From contig NW_006496119.1 of assembly GCF_000471905.2 (NCBI RefSeq), positions 1,048,558 through 1,112,557 of the forward strand: a DNA stretch of 64,000 nucleotides, read 5' to 3'. The position numbers and the translations under genes are program-made. Positions 1-12,040 of the stretch are shown in pieces (position 1 is the stretch's first letter; every line of letters begins with the position of its first letter). The notes beneath the pieces were generated by a model. It ran no database searches. It was given only the letters and a program-made list of their open reading frames with translations, and was not told the origin of the DNA. The stretch comes from Amborella trichopoda. Lineage: Eukaryota; Streptophyta; Magnoliopsida; Amborellales; Amborellaceae.

Positions 1-885
1 GTCAAAACACAAGGATACTATTAGACTACTATGGCCGAAGACTGTTGGAAATATGTGCAGAGATGTCTTAAGTGTCAAGTTTATAGGGATCTCATACATG
101 CTCCTTTCACGCCACTCAATTCAACACCTACTGTCTGACCATTTTCCATGTGGGTCGTGGACATAAATGAAATGATAACACCAAGAGCATCTAATAGACA
201 CAGGTTTATCCTCACTGCTACTGAATATTTCACGAAGTGGGCCGAGGTTGCTTCATTCACCAAAATAGAAGGACAACATGTAACCATATTTATTACAAAC
301 AACATCATCCATAGATTTGGAGTCCTCGAAATGATCATCACTGATAATGGGACTAACTTCAAAAATGAAAAAGTAGTAAAGATGTGTAAAAGATTTGGAA
401 TATAGCGTAAGTTATCTTCGCCCTATTACCCCCAAGGCAATGGCCAAGCAAAAGCAACCAACAAAGCCCTCCCGAAGATCAACAATCGAACTATAGAAGG
501 TGGCAAGGATTGGCATGAGAAATTACAAGTTGCACTTTGGGCTTATAGAACCACTGAGAAAACATCCTCATGGATGACTCCCTACTCAATAGTTTATGGC
601 ATGGAGGCAGCACTTCCAATCGAAGTGGAAATACCCTCTCTTAGGGTACTTGCTGACAAAATGATATTCTATCATCACATAATTGAGCAAGCATATCGAA
701 AGAAGGTGATACTCCAAGAATTAAGAGTTGGGGATCTAGTTCTAAAGAAAATCTTTTATTTGACAGTGAATCCTCACCCATTAGGAAAGTTCAAGCGTAA
801 TTGGGAAGGACCATATGTCATAACATAAACCCATTCAGGCAATTCCTACAAACTCAAGAATCTTAAAGGACAAGACCTGAATGAT
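1..885 (+). pseudogene. Ogre/Tat-type Ty3/gypsy integrase, C-terminal part (broken)
   Basis: This is the end of a retrotransposon pol, the integrase that inserts element cDNA into the genome. One reading frame (frame 1) runs from base 1 and shows the zinc-finger cysteines (CLKC), the core starting at MWVVDINEM, ITDNGTNF, YYPQGNGQ, and the Tat-like segments YGMEAALPIEVEIPSL and KFKRNWEGPYV. The first catalytic Asp is codon 160-162 and the second 343-345. The codon expected for the third acidic residue (451-453) is AAA, Lys, exactly 35 residues after the second, so the D,D-35-E triad is lost. In-frame stops lie at 22-24, 136-138, 403-405 and 826-828. There is an apparent internal deletion around 660-720. 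The order of motifs and the IPSL block fit the Ogre/Tat group; the exact lineage is inferred. The 5' part lies outside the window. Confidence 0.9.
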
Positions 886-2627
886 CCTATCAATTGTATG
901 TACCTCAAGATATACTACTCTTGGGAAAAAAAAGAAAAAAAAAGAGCTTAGCTGATCCAACAAGAGATTGAAGGACTAGGATGCTGAAAGTCACTTTGAG
1001 TCTGAAGATCAAAGCTCGAGTGAAGCAATCCAAAGCGGAATGATTCTATAAGAATTCGACAACCATTGTCAAGGAAGTATCAGATACCAACTAGGGGCAA
1101 GGAAAATCCAAGGATAACCAAGACTGAGACCTCCCTTCCACTTGAAAGAAGGAAGGATGATCGAGTTCGTATCTGTTTTCTTTTAGGACGAAGTGCCACA
1201 AGAAGGAAAAAAAGGCCACCAACTCTTCTCCTCCTCTGTTTCCATCTTCTTCAAAAGAAAAGAAAAAAAAAATTCCTTTGAGATGAAAATCGAAAAGAAT
1301 CTCCAGCATTCGAAAAGAAGACCACTGGGCTGAACACCCGAAGGGGACCCTAGCGGCAGAGAAAAAAAAAAGAAAGAAAATCCGTCGTGATGAAAATTCG
1401 GAAGGAACCCTGAGCGTTGGAAAAAAGGCTACCGAGCTGGACACCCGAAAGGGATCTCAGGGCTATAAAAAAATAGAACTTCTCTATCTTTTCGTCTCTT
1501 CAAATAAATCTCCAAAAATTCTTCTCTTTTCAAGTCAAAATGATGTGAAAAAGCAAAGGAAGGCATCAGTCCAAGTAAAACTTGAAGAGGCTCGACTATC
1601 TGAACTTCAAAAGAATGGTAGTGGAGGAACAAAATTGGAAGTCCACCGATATTTTGAGCACTCTGAGGCACATCTCATATTATCCGAGACACCGGTTTTC
1701 TAGAAAAAACAAGAAAAAGTCTTCCTTGAATTATGACATAAGAGCCAAGATTGGAAGATGAGGAAGTACTTAGTGATTCCTTGTCCTGAAAGTCCCAAGT
1801 AGAGGGACGACAAGCTCATGAAAAACAAAAAAAAAAAAAAAGAAGAAGAAGAAGAGAGAGCTCCATGGTAGCATGAGCCTAAACTGCTTACCAAAACTTG
1901 TTTTTCAAAATTTCTCATCCATCTTCAAAATTTACTCTATGTGTTTCATGAGTTTTAAAAAACCTTAATTTCTTTTGTGAAAACGTAGCCTGAAACTCTG
2001 TTTTTGTTTCAAAATTCAATCTATCTTCGAAACTTTCTAAAATGTTTTTTAAAAACAAAGGAGTTTCATGGAGGCTTGGATATGATGCGTCCGCTGCCAC
2101 CAAATCCTAGATTGCCATGCTTGCAAATCCTTAAGAAAACAGAGAAAAACCCATAGGTTCCCATACCAAAAACCTTGAACCTGTGGACCTCGAGAATCAA
2201 AATAGAAGGCGAACAAGAAGTTCAATTAGCCAGAAATTCATCTTCCCATCATTTCTTCTAAATCTATGTCCCATTCGATTGGAGAATCAAACCTCAAGAA
2301 GAAGTTCTAAATTCGAAGATGACTACACTGACAGCTTCCCAGGTAACATTGGAGTGACTACAACAATGAGTGTCAACAACTTAAAGCTAGTACGATTCAT
2401 GTTGACTATAAATTTGGATCCTGATTTTCAGATACCTCTCAACCGCATTGACTCAAAGATAGCAGTGCCAGTTCGATGTCTTACAAACCAAAATCATCCA
2501 TCGGCTTACCCCCTACCCAAAGGGTACAGGTCATTCAAAAGAATGATCCCTTGAAAAATATTTTCCTTCCCACCGTGTCTTAGGTGTCTACTTATTTGCC
2601 ATTCACTTGGTGCCCTAGGTGAATTCC
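886..2627 (+). other. 3' non-coding part of the Ogre/Tat-like element
   Basis: Sequence between the integrase end and the polypurine tract. It is A-rich with several poly-A runs and holds no convincing coding region. A short imperfect direct repeat around 1325-1355 and 1434-1464 shares the core ACACCCGAAAGGGA with small changes. Short open frames here (for example 2183-2554) have no recognisable motif. A long spacer between pol and the 3' LTR is normal for this group. Confidence 0.6.
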
Positions 2628-2640
2628 AAATGGGGGCAAC
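2628..2640 (+). promoter_or_regulatory. polypurine tract (second-strand primer site)
   Basis: AAATGGGGGCAAC directly precedes TGTAGACAACC, which has the TG start expected of an LTR. The position, right after the element's 3' non-coding part, fits a plus-strand priming site. The tract is short and carries one T and two C, so it is imperfect. Confidence 0.65.
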
Positions 2641-3640
2641 TGTAGACAACCCCTTGAAATTCTGGCAAAGGGAACTCTTAAAAACCTCTATTCTGGTCCT
2701 AAATGACCACACAAACCTTAGTAGACCATAAACAACTTAGATCCAATTTAATTAACCCAAAACTACCCAAATCCTACACCAACTTGAAGTGGAGCCCAAG
2801 ATCTTTCCAACAGTTCAAGAATCACCTGAATCGGACCTACGGATAAAACGTTATAACAAATGACAATTTAGTCCCTGTAAGACCCAACTGTCGGGCCGCG
2901 GGCCGAGTTGTAACGGGCCCGACAGGCCCAGACGCAGGTTGATGATGCAGACGCGGCATTTATGATGCAGATAATGCATTTTATGATGCAGTAAATGCGT
3001 TTTCTTTAATTAGATAAGGCTAAAACTTTAAGATAAATCCAAACAAATCGGAAAAAAATCTAACAAAATTAGAAAAAATCAACAATGGAGTTCTATAAAT
3101 GCCCCCTTCATAACCCAAAAGAAAGAGACAATAAACCACAAAGAAATCCCATATAAATTCATGAAATTAGAAAAATAACCTAAAAATATAAAAAATAGGA
3201 AACTCCCTTAGAAAATTTCTAAAAAAATAGCAAAAATCTCAAAAAATCCCTAAAAATCAAAGAAAGTCCCAGAATTCATATTCAACCTCTGGAGATCCCC
3301 TTTAGAAAATTATGGAAATTATCCTCCAATCCTAAAATTCCCAACTTTTCCCCCTACCTTAGTAACCCTAGATCTAAGTCAAATAACCTTAGATCTACCA
3401 ATTCCAGTAAGAAAAAGACATCCATAAAAAGCAGATGGTGGCATAAATCGGAAGCGCGGCCTGATCTAAGCCTGAAACTCTAGGTTTCGGGTCCCGAGAA
3501 GTAAGTATATATTTCTTTACTTAATTTAGTTTGTTTTTCTTTATTTAATTCTCTGACTTATTTTTTTTTTCTGAAAATTAATTCATCATTAGATTTAATT
3601 AAATTTAGAAGCATTTTTAATTTAAAATACGGATTTGGAG
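2641..3640 (+). mobile_element. 3' LTR of the Ogre/Tat-like element
   Basis: The LTR begins TGTAGACAACC at 2641, right after the polypurine tract. It includes three tandem copies of a ~20 bp unit with core ATGATGCAG (about 2940-3000), a TATA box at 3094, and AT-rich sequence after it. The 3' end is not certain: homology to the neighbouring minus-strand gag starts by about 3690, and no clean CA terminus with a target duplication can be shown because the element's other end is outside the window. Confidence 0.6.
3094..3100 (+). promoter_or_regulatory. TATA box of the Ogre/Tat LTR
   Basis: TATAAAT within CTATAAATGCCCCC, about 450 bp into the LTR, followed by a C-rich short stretch. This is the usual LTR promoter layout; activity is inferred. 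Confidence 0.5.
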
Positions 3641-3689
3641 TTGGCGGTACCAATGGACTCAGAATTTAGTTTGTGAAGATTGGGTAGGT

Positions 3690-6640
3690 AGAGATTGTGC
3701 AATCAGACTTGGTGCTGACTAGCCAGGTCGAGGAGCCGAGTCTGGTGTTGACTGGTTAGATTGGACGATAGGGGTAGGTGTTGGTAAAATGGAAGTTGAT
3801 GAAAGTTGAGGATTTGAGATGGTTGGGTATATGGGACCAATGGTGGTCCCGGGAACTTAAGGAGTGGTGGATTGGTCTGTGTGTTTGGGTATGAAACAAG
3901 TGGCCGACCAGGATACTTCAAGAGTCTTGGTTGTTGAGGTTTCTGCATGAGTCGTTGTAACTTCTTGCATGACCTTAGACTGATTGGGTCAATGTTGGTC
4001 ACTGTTTCAGAGATCTGCACCATGTGGCATGCCTCATAAGAATGGGAGGTCTGCGCTCTTAAATTTCTCAATCATTGCTCGAAGTCGGGCTCAGTAGGCC
4101 ACTGGGGTTCCTTGGACTTGGGATTCATGTATTGCTTGAGGAGCTCCTCAATAGTGGGAGGAGGCTTCTTGTTGGCTCTAGTCGCCAAGGCATCAGTGAC
4201 TGTCAGGAACCCAGCTGCTTGAGCCATCATCTTTTCAGCTGACTTCGATGTCGTCTACTAGTGTTGCAACTTTTCAGCTCTTTGTAAAAAGCCTTAAAGT
4301 GTGGGCATTTAAGAGTTGAACCTACAGAAGATGTGTTAGAAGAAGAAGAAGAAGGGTTAGAAGAGTCGGCGATAGAATATGGGGGAGATCTTTTAATGTC
4401 GTCACTCAGATTGGACCGATTCGGGTAGCTTTTAGCGTCATCACCGAAATTGGATGTGTGTAGGGAATCTTTTAGGTCTTCACCTTGCTTGGACTGTTGG
4501 GGGGTGCTTTTAATGTCATCACCCTTATTGGATGTATTGAGAGCCTGAGCAGTGGAAGGCTCATGAATGACCTCACGACTGATTTACAGCACTTGGTCAG
4601 TGAGAGTGACTAACTCAGGGAAAAATTCCTGTAGAGTTGCTAATGGAGGAAGGGGCTTGAGGAATTCCACCTTAGTCTGGGGTTGAGGGAGATTCCCCTT
4701 TCGATGAGCCGCCCTTAATGCTCGTCTCCTACCATTTTTAGGAACAGATGCAGGCTGATCAGGTTCACGTGGCTTTGGGGTTGGCCTTGCTTGTCGCATT
4801 GCTTCCCTTCTCATGGATTTCATCTTGCTTCATCCTTAATAGACCTACCATGGTTGTGAAGTCGAGGGATCGTCAGAGTCTGAAAGCTCGAGGAGTACGT
4901 TCTCACCAGAGGTCTATGTCTGAGTGACCTATTGTGTTAACAATCTAGCAGTTAAAACATCAACTCTTGAGATAGTGCCAATGGAGTGCTCTCTTTAGAC
5001 TGTTTATGTGATTATAGAGAGAAAACTGAAGACCCCTCTAAATCGTGACCTCGTATCTGGTGATAGGGACACCAGAGGTTTTCAGTCCCACGAGCCAGAT
5101 GTCTAAGCTATCTTGACGACTTTGGTGCGATGATCCCTACTTGAAGCATCATGCAAAACAGCGCTTGAAGAAGTTCTGGTGGCAGTTCATCAAGATGATA
5201 CACTTGCTTTTCTTCTTCTTGAACTGTCACCTCTTGAGATGCTTCAACTACCCGAATGCCTTTTTGAGACTATCGAGTTGTATCTGCGCCTTCTGGATTA
5301 AAGCCTCGATGTGATCCTCGAGGGTGAAGCAATCTTGAATAGGATGCCCTAGCATTTTATGATAGGCACAATAATTCTTATGGGTGACAAAGTCAACATC
5401 TTTTGACTTTTTCATATCAGGCAAGGTGATCATTTGTTGCTCAACCAACATTAGGACTAAGGTCAGGACCCACTCGCTATCGAAGCTAAAGACTTTCTTT
5501 TTCTGCTCCTCCTAATAGTCTTTCTGGTAGAGGTTTCGAGGTGGAGGCACCTTATTGTAGGAATGGGGTTTCTGCTGGCTTTCCTGAGGTGTCCCTTGAG
5601 CATTTGGAGCGTTCACCCCCTTGGAGAAATTCAAAGTTTGAGGTGAGGCCTTCTTCAGGTCTGATACTGTGACAGCAGCATTGATCATTCCTTTCTGTTG
5701 ATTGCCTCAAGAATTACAATGGCCATTACCAGAGCTTCGATTGTTTTCCGCATTTGATGATAAGGTTTGATGTTTGCCATGATGCTTAAGGAGGCCCTCT
5801 ATTCGAACTGCTTTGGAAATCAGATCCGATATAGAAGTCTGGTTTGATGCTTCAACATGCAAGGAGATTTAAACCCGCATGTTGCGCACACATGTTTGGA
5901 CGAAATTAAGTTTAGGCATGGGGGTGACTTGGTGTGCAGCTAGATCTCTCCATCTTGTGATGAACTGATCAACCGGCTCATCTAGGTCCTGGGTCAATGT
6001 GAGAAGTTCAATGGCCTGGACCTCTCTCTCGACTTCATGGAAGTGCTTGTAAAACAAGCGCTCCATTTCTTCCCAGGTCTACAATGTCAGAGGGAGTGGG
6101 GCATACCACTCAAATGCTGGCCCATCAAGAGCCTCAACAAACTGATGAAGAAGTAGCCTCCCATCAGCTGCTGTCACATGACACGTAGGATAGAAGTGGG
6201 CAATGTTCTGGTGTGGTGAACTCGTGCTATTGAAGAGCGAGAGTCTCTCCTTCTGGTAATTAGGGGGAAACGGGTGTTGGCCAATATAAGATGGATAGGG
6301 TTTCCGATACAAGGTTGTATCTTGGATGCCCAGGATCTATCTTCCTCACAAGCTGCGGGTGACCATGGCATAAATGTCGGCCTGAGTGACCTGTTGAGGG
6401 GAAGAATGGTCCTATGAGGGAGGTGACCGCCTAGGGACCGGATTTATTGGATGAGGAGAATTGGCTTCATGGTGTGATGAGTTCCTAGGGGGTTGGGTAC
6501 TTTCCATCAGCACGACCTTCTCCATCATCTTATCATTCATGTCCTCGAACCGATTCATAGGGTCTTCTTGATTGTCAGTGGGCTCGTCAACGACCATCAT
6601 GCTAACCGTTTCTTGAGAAAGATTGATCTCTTGCACTGTT
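3690..6640 (-). pseudogene. family T gag, copy A (broken)
   Basis: Gag of a Tat-clade Ty3/gypsy element, the capsid and RNA-binding polyprotein that packages element RNA in the cytoplasm. Reading right to left: N-terminal segment with ETVSMMVVDEPTDNQ (near 6600); capsid region with ADGRLLLHQFVEALDGPAF, EVEREVQAIELLTL and TCVRNMR (6310-5870); an unusual zinc knuckle CAYHKMLGHPIQDC (C-x2-H-x4-H-x4-C, near 5370-5330); a basic stretch and EFLKPLPPLATL (near 4650); a tail with AAGFLTV DALA (near 4200) and a proline-rich end (4070-3700). The same order is seen in copies B and C on the plus strand. Many stops and frameshifts. It ends next to the Ogre LTR, so pol is missing. Identity of the domains is firm by cross-copy comparison; function is lost. 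Confidence 0.88.
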
Positions 6641-8194
6641 GGGGTCTAGCGTATCCGCTAGACTGGGTGCAGCATGTCAGTCAGTAGCGGTTCGGCATGC
6701 CTCAACTGAGCTCGAGCTTTGTACGCTGATCAGGTCAGGGCCGGTTCGCGACAGTATTGGGATCACAAGGGATGCAAGGTTGGGTCGTCTCCTACGACAT
6801 TAACAACCGTGCAGGACTCTTCTACCGCAGGCTATGCTGCAGCCTGTAGTGGGTAAAAGGGGTTCTCAGCTAGAGGGTCAGTAGGCTTGCTTGTCCCAGG
6901 TGTCTTGGCTTCTTCTCTTGGGACTATTCGCAATCCTCGGTCATGTTTTGCTCTAAATCTCTGGTGTACTTTTCTCAAGAACTGAGACTAGGACCGTGAT
7001 TGAAAATGGTCCGCTTTCTTCAGACATGACTGAGCCATCTCAATGAGGTGCGGCAAGGGATGTGGGCCAGAGATAGCAGTCAGCTCGGACTTTTGTCCTG
7101 GCTTGGGGAGAGACGAGGGATGGAAGACTTCATCACCCAAGGGAGCCTTGTCCTGAGCTCATTTTTGAGCTCCAAAGGTCAAGTCGGTCTAAAGAGGGTA
7201 CTTCACGAGGGTACTCTTGGGGAAGGCCTTTGAGTACCACGTCTTGAGTGGCACTTTCGGAGGAGAAGGGACGAACGGAAGAGGAGTCAACTGCCAGTGA
7301 CCTTTCGATCGAGAGCTTGGAGTTGTCCGTGGGCGGCGCACATGTGCCACTTGCAGAGGGGTAAAGGGTGACCTGTGGGTCAACTCGGGCTCAAGCAATG
7401 GGGGCAGAACTTAGGAGGCCGAGGCCGAGGATTGCAAGAATATGTTTGTGAGGGAATGGTCTAGTGAGCATTTCTCAAAGAGTGAGTAGGCATGTGCTGG
7501 GAGGGACCACGAGGGGGGCGTCTCTCCTGTACCTGACTAAGCATAATCAGAGAGCTACCCTGAGTTGTGCGATATGTATGCAGCAGGTATACAGGGCTGG
7601 GTCCATGAAGACCCGAACCTGGACCGTGGTTCAAGGCAGCCAAAGGGTTGCCCCAAGGTGTGGCTCGAGTGGATGGACCACGAGCTTTAATGCATGTATG
7701 GGAGGTGGCGGCCTTAGGGCTTCCTCCTCCATGTGTCTAGCCTTTAACTACAGGGGCCTGATGTGGCGAAAAGTGGGGATGGCCTTATGGCGACCCACAT
7801 GAGCACTGACAGCTCAGCTGCCCCAAGCAATGGGACCGGCAAGTGATTTTCCTGTAGCAAGGTGCATGCTGTGTGTGCTAGTGTGCCACCCATGCAAGGT
7901 GCATTGGTGGAGGGTCCACTAAGGCAAGGAGATGGGAAGTGAGGGACTTTTAGGTCCCTCCTCGCACCAATCCAGGTCAAGACATGGGAGTGTGACACGG
8001 GGTCAACACTCAGAAGGAAGGTTGGGAACGAGGTTCAAAGAACCTGTTCCCGTGGCGGACTCACGAGGTGCGGGGATCAGAAAGTCCCCGATTTGGATGA
8101 AAGGGTTAAGCAAACCCGTAGACATGTGTGTGTCAGTGAAGGAGATAGAACAAGGGAAAGTCAAATAATGACGATCCGACTATGGGGTAGCATA
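6641..8194 (-). other. family T 5' leader, copy A
   Basis: Minus-strand stretch between primer site and gag. It aligns by eye with the leaders at 54700-56220 and 63218-64000: shared landmarks are a GGGGACTTTC/GATTTTC block, GTCTTGACCTGGATTGG, and a coded stretch related to TGKSLxGxIA. The reading frame is broken more than in the other two copies. It may hold remains of an extra ORF upstream of gag, as Ogre elements have, but this copy alone would not show it. Confidence 0.6.
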
Positions 8195-8212
8195 TCCCCA
8201 GTGGAGTCGTCA
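8195..8212 (-). promoter_or_regulatory. primer-binding site, tRNA-Arg-like
   Basis: On the minus strand TGACGACTCCACTGGGGA lies three bases from the LTR terminus (CTAACCA). Ogre/Tat elements often use a site close to TGGCGACTCC..TGGGGA, which is matched to tRNA-Arg. One base (A for G at position 3) has decayed. The site fixes the direction of copy A and the inner end of its LTR. Confidence 0.7.
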
Positions 8213-8512
8213 AGCTGGTTAGATGCCTCGATCTCACCCTTCGGATCGGGATGACCTGGTGGCGTGGCTCTAGGTTTGACATGTACCAGGGACCTGAGAC
8301 TGCCCTCAAGTGAACCACTTAAGGAAGACGTAGGCATGAATACCAACTGGTGAGAGAGGAATTTAGTCGTGAGGCAGGACTTACCTCACATAGGTCCGTG
8401 AAACGCTCAGGCTAACTCGCATGGGCGCCATCTTAGATCACGTAGAATGCCCCTTGGCCTATGCCCTAGTTCGGAATCGTCTCCCTTGACCAACTTCTTC
8501 TTACCTGCGACC

Positions 8513-8526
8513 ACACACACACACAT
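8513..8526. repeat. (AC)n microsatellite
   Basis: Short run of seven AC units within the U5 part of LTR 1. Similar TG runs mark this place in other T LTR copies. Confidence 0.8.
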
Positions 8527-9439
8527 TAAAATACAGACAAGTGGGTCTGAGGACCCCATCCTATCATAGGGTGAGCTCACACATGCATGTGTACTCAAAG
8601 AAAAATGGAAAATGATGTGATTGAGTCCATGTCAATTCGACAGCCTTACGGTGTCTCCTTGACGAGGGACTCTTAATACATATCTTATAGTAAAGAAAGA
8701 AATAAATAAATGGGTGAGATAGAGAGAGTGAAAGAGCAAGGAAAAGAATGAAGAAAAGACGAAAGAAAAAAGAGTTTAAAGGTTGGTCTGCTTTTCACCA
8801 AGTACTCCAAAGAAATAAAGAAAGAAGGAATTGAAGGTCGGTCTGCTTTTCACCCAGTACTCCAAAGGTAATGTGTATTTTGGAAAAAGAAAGAGAAAAG
8901 AGAAAATGTCTTTCAACTAATCCTCAGAAGAAAATGTATATTTTAAAGAGAAAAGAGAACAAATGTTGGTTTGGCTTTAACTCAACACTTCATAGATAAA
9001 ATGCATTTTTTTGAGAAGAGAGAAAAGAGGAATGAAGGCTGACTTATTCTTCACCCAAATCCTCCAGAGATGGAGATAATGAAGATTTCTTTGGAGAGGT
9101 GAAGAAGAAAAAAGATGAGAGAAGGTGAAAGGGAGAGAACAATGAGAGAAGGTGAAAGAGAGAGAACAAGTTTGATCGGACATCTCGACTGGCACATTGG
9201 CAAAACCAACGCGTCGGCTGGTTTGGCACAGTAATTAGACGGCCATGGTAGCTAGATCGGCACGTCGACTAAGTTGCTCGATGACAAGACTGGCACGATG
9301 ACTGGTCTGACATAGTGGTAGGTCTGACACGATAATGAGACGGGCACGATAACTAGACCGACACGACAGCTAGGCTGCTCGGTGTCAAGACTAGCACTGC
9401 AACACAAGGCTCAGCCTGCCCTTTGGTCAAACAAGCAAA

Positions 9440-9915
9440 GGAGAGAGAAAAGAGAAAGAAGAATGAGATCAGGCTTTGCAGTATGCACTGCCGTGCAAGA
9501 CAAAGAAGAAAAAGAGAGAAAGAAGTGTCACGCCCTGCAGTGTGTGCTACCGCGCTTGACATAAAGGAGGAGAGAGAAAAGGTCACGCTCAATAGTGCTC
9601 ACTATCATGCGAGATGGAGAGAAGAGAGAAGAGAGAGAGGATTGCACTCGACATCGCTCACTACTGTGCGAGATAGAGAAGAGAGAAGATGGGAGGGGTT
9701 ACGCTCGACAGTGTTCACTGTTGTGCGAGATCGAGAGCAAAGAGAAGAGAGAGAAGGTTGCACTTGACAGTGTTCACTGCCATGCAAGATAGAGAGAAAA
9801 GAGAAGAAACAGAAGGTCGCACACGACAGTGTACGCTGTCGTGTGAGATAGAGAGAAACGAGAAGAGAGAGAAGGTCCCGCTCGATAGTGTTCACTGTCG
9901 TGTGAGATAGAGAGA
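9440..9915 (-). repeat. tandem hairpin array in LTR 1
   Basis: About eight units of 58-60 bp. Each has a GA-rich half and a half with dyad symmetry around GACAGTG TT CACTGTC. Arms differ between units yet mostly still pair: CGACAGTG (9706-9713) with CACTGTTG (9716-9723); ATAGTG (9592-9597) with CACTAT (9600-9605); GCAGT with ACTGC near 9476-9490. It lies between the TATA box and the primer site, so on the minus strand it should be in the transcribed leader. Confidence 0.8.
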
Positions 9916-10230
9916 AAATAGAAGAGAGAGAAAGGAAAGAAGAAGAGAGAAAAACAAAATAAAAGAGAAATGAAAGAAGAGGAGAGAGAAAAGAAAGAAG
10001 AAGAGAGAGAAACGAAAAGAGAAGAGAGAGAAGAAAAGAAGAGAGAAGAGAAAAGAGAGAAGAGAGAAGAGAGACGAGAGAAAGAGTTGTGGTCGGCAAT
10101 GTTCACTACCACGCACGACAGATGAAAGAGGGAAGAGAGAAAGAAAGAGTGGGAAAGAAGAAAAAGAGAGAAGGAAATAAAGGAGAGAGAAAGAGGAGGA
10201 AAGAAGAGAGAGGAGAGAGAAAGTTACTTT
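9916..10230. repeat. purine tract (GA-rich low complexity)
   Basis: Some 300 bp almost entirely AGAGAGAA-type purines on plus. On minus this is the CTCTCT tract found after the TATA box in LTR 2, 4 and 6. Open frames here are caused by low complexity and are not genes. Confidence 0.9.
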
Positions 10231-10334
10231 GAGGCTTAAGGGTACCCGTCTCCATGCCGTGACCTAAACATCAAGCAAAGAAGGAATTTTTAATTCATCA
10301 AAGAAGGGTCTTTTACATGTAGATAGTACGTCCT

Positions 10335-10340
10335 TATATA
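10335..10340 (-). promoter_or_regulatory. TATA box of LTR 1
   Basis: TATATA in CTATATAAGG on minus, preceded by CCATGTTTGGGCCC, matching the promoter blocks of LTR 4 (32463) and LTR 6 (62311). Confidence 0.65.
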
Positions 10341-11590
10341 GAAGTGGGGCCCAAACATGGGTGGATGATCAATTTCTAACCTAAGTGATGGAAATTAATA
10401 ATTCAATGAATTAAAAAATTAAGAAAATAGGAGAAAAATGACGATTTTTCCCTTGCACCAACAATCTGTGAATTTTCAAATCAATCCCTATAATGGTCAT
10501 TCAAACTTCAGGATCTTCCGAGTTTCGTTCGGGGTTCTTGTGGTCTTCATCCAGCCAAAAGACTATTCTTTTCTTGATCAGCTTGAGAAGAAAATTTTTT
10601 TGATACACTTTTGAACCATGGAACGTACTCTCGGGACATGATCATGATGTGACAAAAACATGGGAAAACGTGCGACTTAGATTTAAGATTCATCCCTTTT
10701 CTCAATATTTTTCTTCGGTTTCTTCGTTGTAGGGTGTCGAACATGTTTCCACGATCGTTTTACAAAAAGAATGGCTCGATTTGGTGATTGGATGACAATT
10801 TTCCAAATTGAGAAACTTTGGTCAGAGTTTGGATTCTGGTGGCAGGAATTGCAATAATTTCATACTCATCGTGCGTCAAATCTAACCGTCCATCACATGA
10901 GTGGTTCGGCTGAGATGAAGCCTCTAACCTTGTGCTCGTAATGGGGTTGGTTTGAGGACGATCCAACTTGCAAGCGCCATGATATGGACATTTGATCAAG
11001 AAGACATGTTTTTGGAAATTTCTTGCTACTTTTGGACATTTTTCAAAGAACTTGTCCCTTTGATTTCACTCAGCTCAAGCCGTGTCATCGTGCGTACAAC
11101 ATACCAAATCCATCGGGTCTTCAAGATGAACATGTACTCCAAATTTGGGCTCGATCCAACCTAGTATGAGGGAGATATGACCATGGAAAGTTTGCCTCTG
11201 AAATGAAAATGCAGAATTTCCATTAATGGACATTGGTTCACCGAGCGTTCACCATAATAGTGTATGACCTGTCCATTTTGGGTAATGTGGCCAGAACTTG
11301 CTCCAAAAGCATCTTAATGTGTCAAAAATTGATACCCAAAGGTTTTTGAACCTTTTGAATCCAATGGAGATGGTCTGAAAACCATTTGGTGCTCCGGTAA
11401 TGGTGATGTAGTTCAAAGTCCCTTTTTAGCATGATAAAGGCAGAATTTCAAAAACTGTTTTGTCGTATGCACCACCTTAAACTCGTCGGATTGAAACGAA
11501 ACTTGGCAGGTATTCTTAGGAGACTCTTAGGCACGATCTTGAAACTTATTGGGCCATTATGAGACTGTTAAAACTTTCACCTCTGGATCA

Positions 11591-12040
11591 GAGCTTATTG
11601 ACCTACGGCTTCCATAGTCCACAGACATTTGGTACCTGCGGACTTAGGTCACGAACTGCTCTCTCCTTATTCGCATCAACGATACAAGTGACTGAAAATT
11701 ACCTCAAATAGGTGCAACCTTGGTTCCTTTGCCTGGGGTCAGATGCCATGACTATTTAAGGTGGTGCAAGCCATGCAGACCTACTGGATTACAAGGCTTA
11801 GCTGAACAGAAGGTGGGCTAGATAGATTGAGCCTAGAGCATGAGACTATGGACCCAATGGAACTTGACTTAGACTAACCTGAGGAAATGTAGGCCCAGGG
11901 TACTGAGCCATAAGGTATAAGAGGTCGAGACATCCTAGGTTTATATGAGGTAGTGGACTTAATATCCTAGTCACTACAAAGCCTAAGATATGATCAAAAT
12001 GAGTACTCTCCAAAAACGAATCTAGACCATTCATTTTGTG
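11591..12040. other. unassigned repeat-like DNA
   Basis: No coding motif. The stretch 11760-12000 is rich in CCTAGG/GACTTAG-like words and resembles in texture the degenerate minisatellite at 34195-34870. I cannot assign it to an element. Confidence 0.4.

Larger units (their letters stand above)
8216..11590 (-). mobile_element. family T LTR 1 (minus)
   Basis: LTR of copy A, inner end at 8216 (TGGTTAG on plus, CTAACCA on minus). Going right it shows the U5 part (8216-8640), purine-rich DNA on plus with a hairpin array (9440-9915), a TATA box at 10335, and U3 that matches LTR 2, 4 and 5 to about 11590. Examples of matching blocks: the segment around 10560-10640 with the LTR 3 segment at 22560-22620, and 11560-11580 (ACAGTCTCATAAT on minus) with LTR 2 at 13425. 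The outer part of U3 is missing. Confidence 0.75.

Noticed and set aside
2183-2554. Open frame of 123 codons before the Ogre polypurine tract
   Set aside because: No motif, no second copy to compare, and typical length for chance in AT-moderate DNA.
9605-10099. Open frame of 164 codons (minus), Ser/Leu/Phe-rich
   Set aside because: Product of the CT/GA tract and 60 bp array of LTR 1; no start context or conserved residues.
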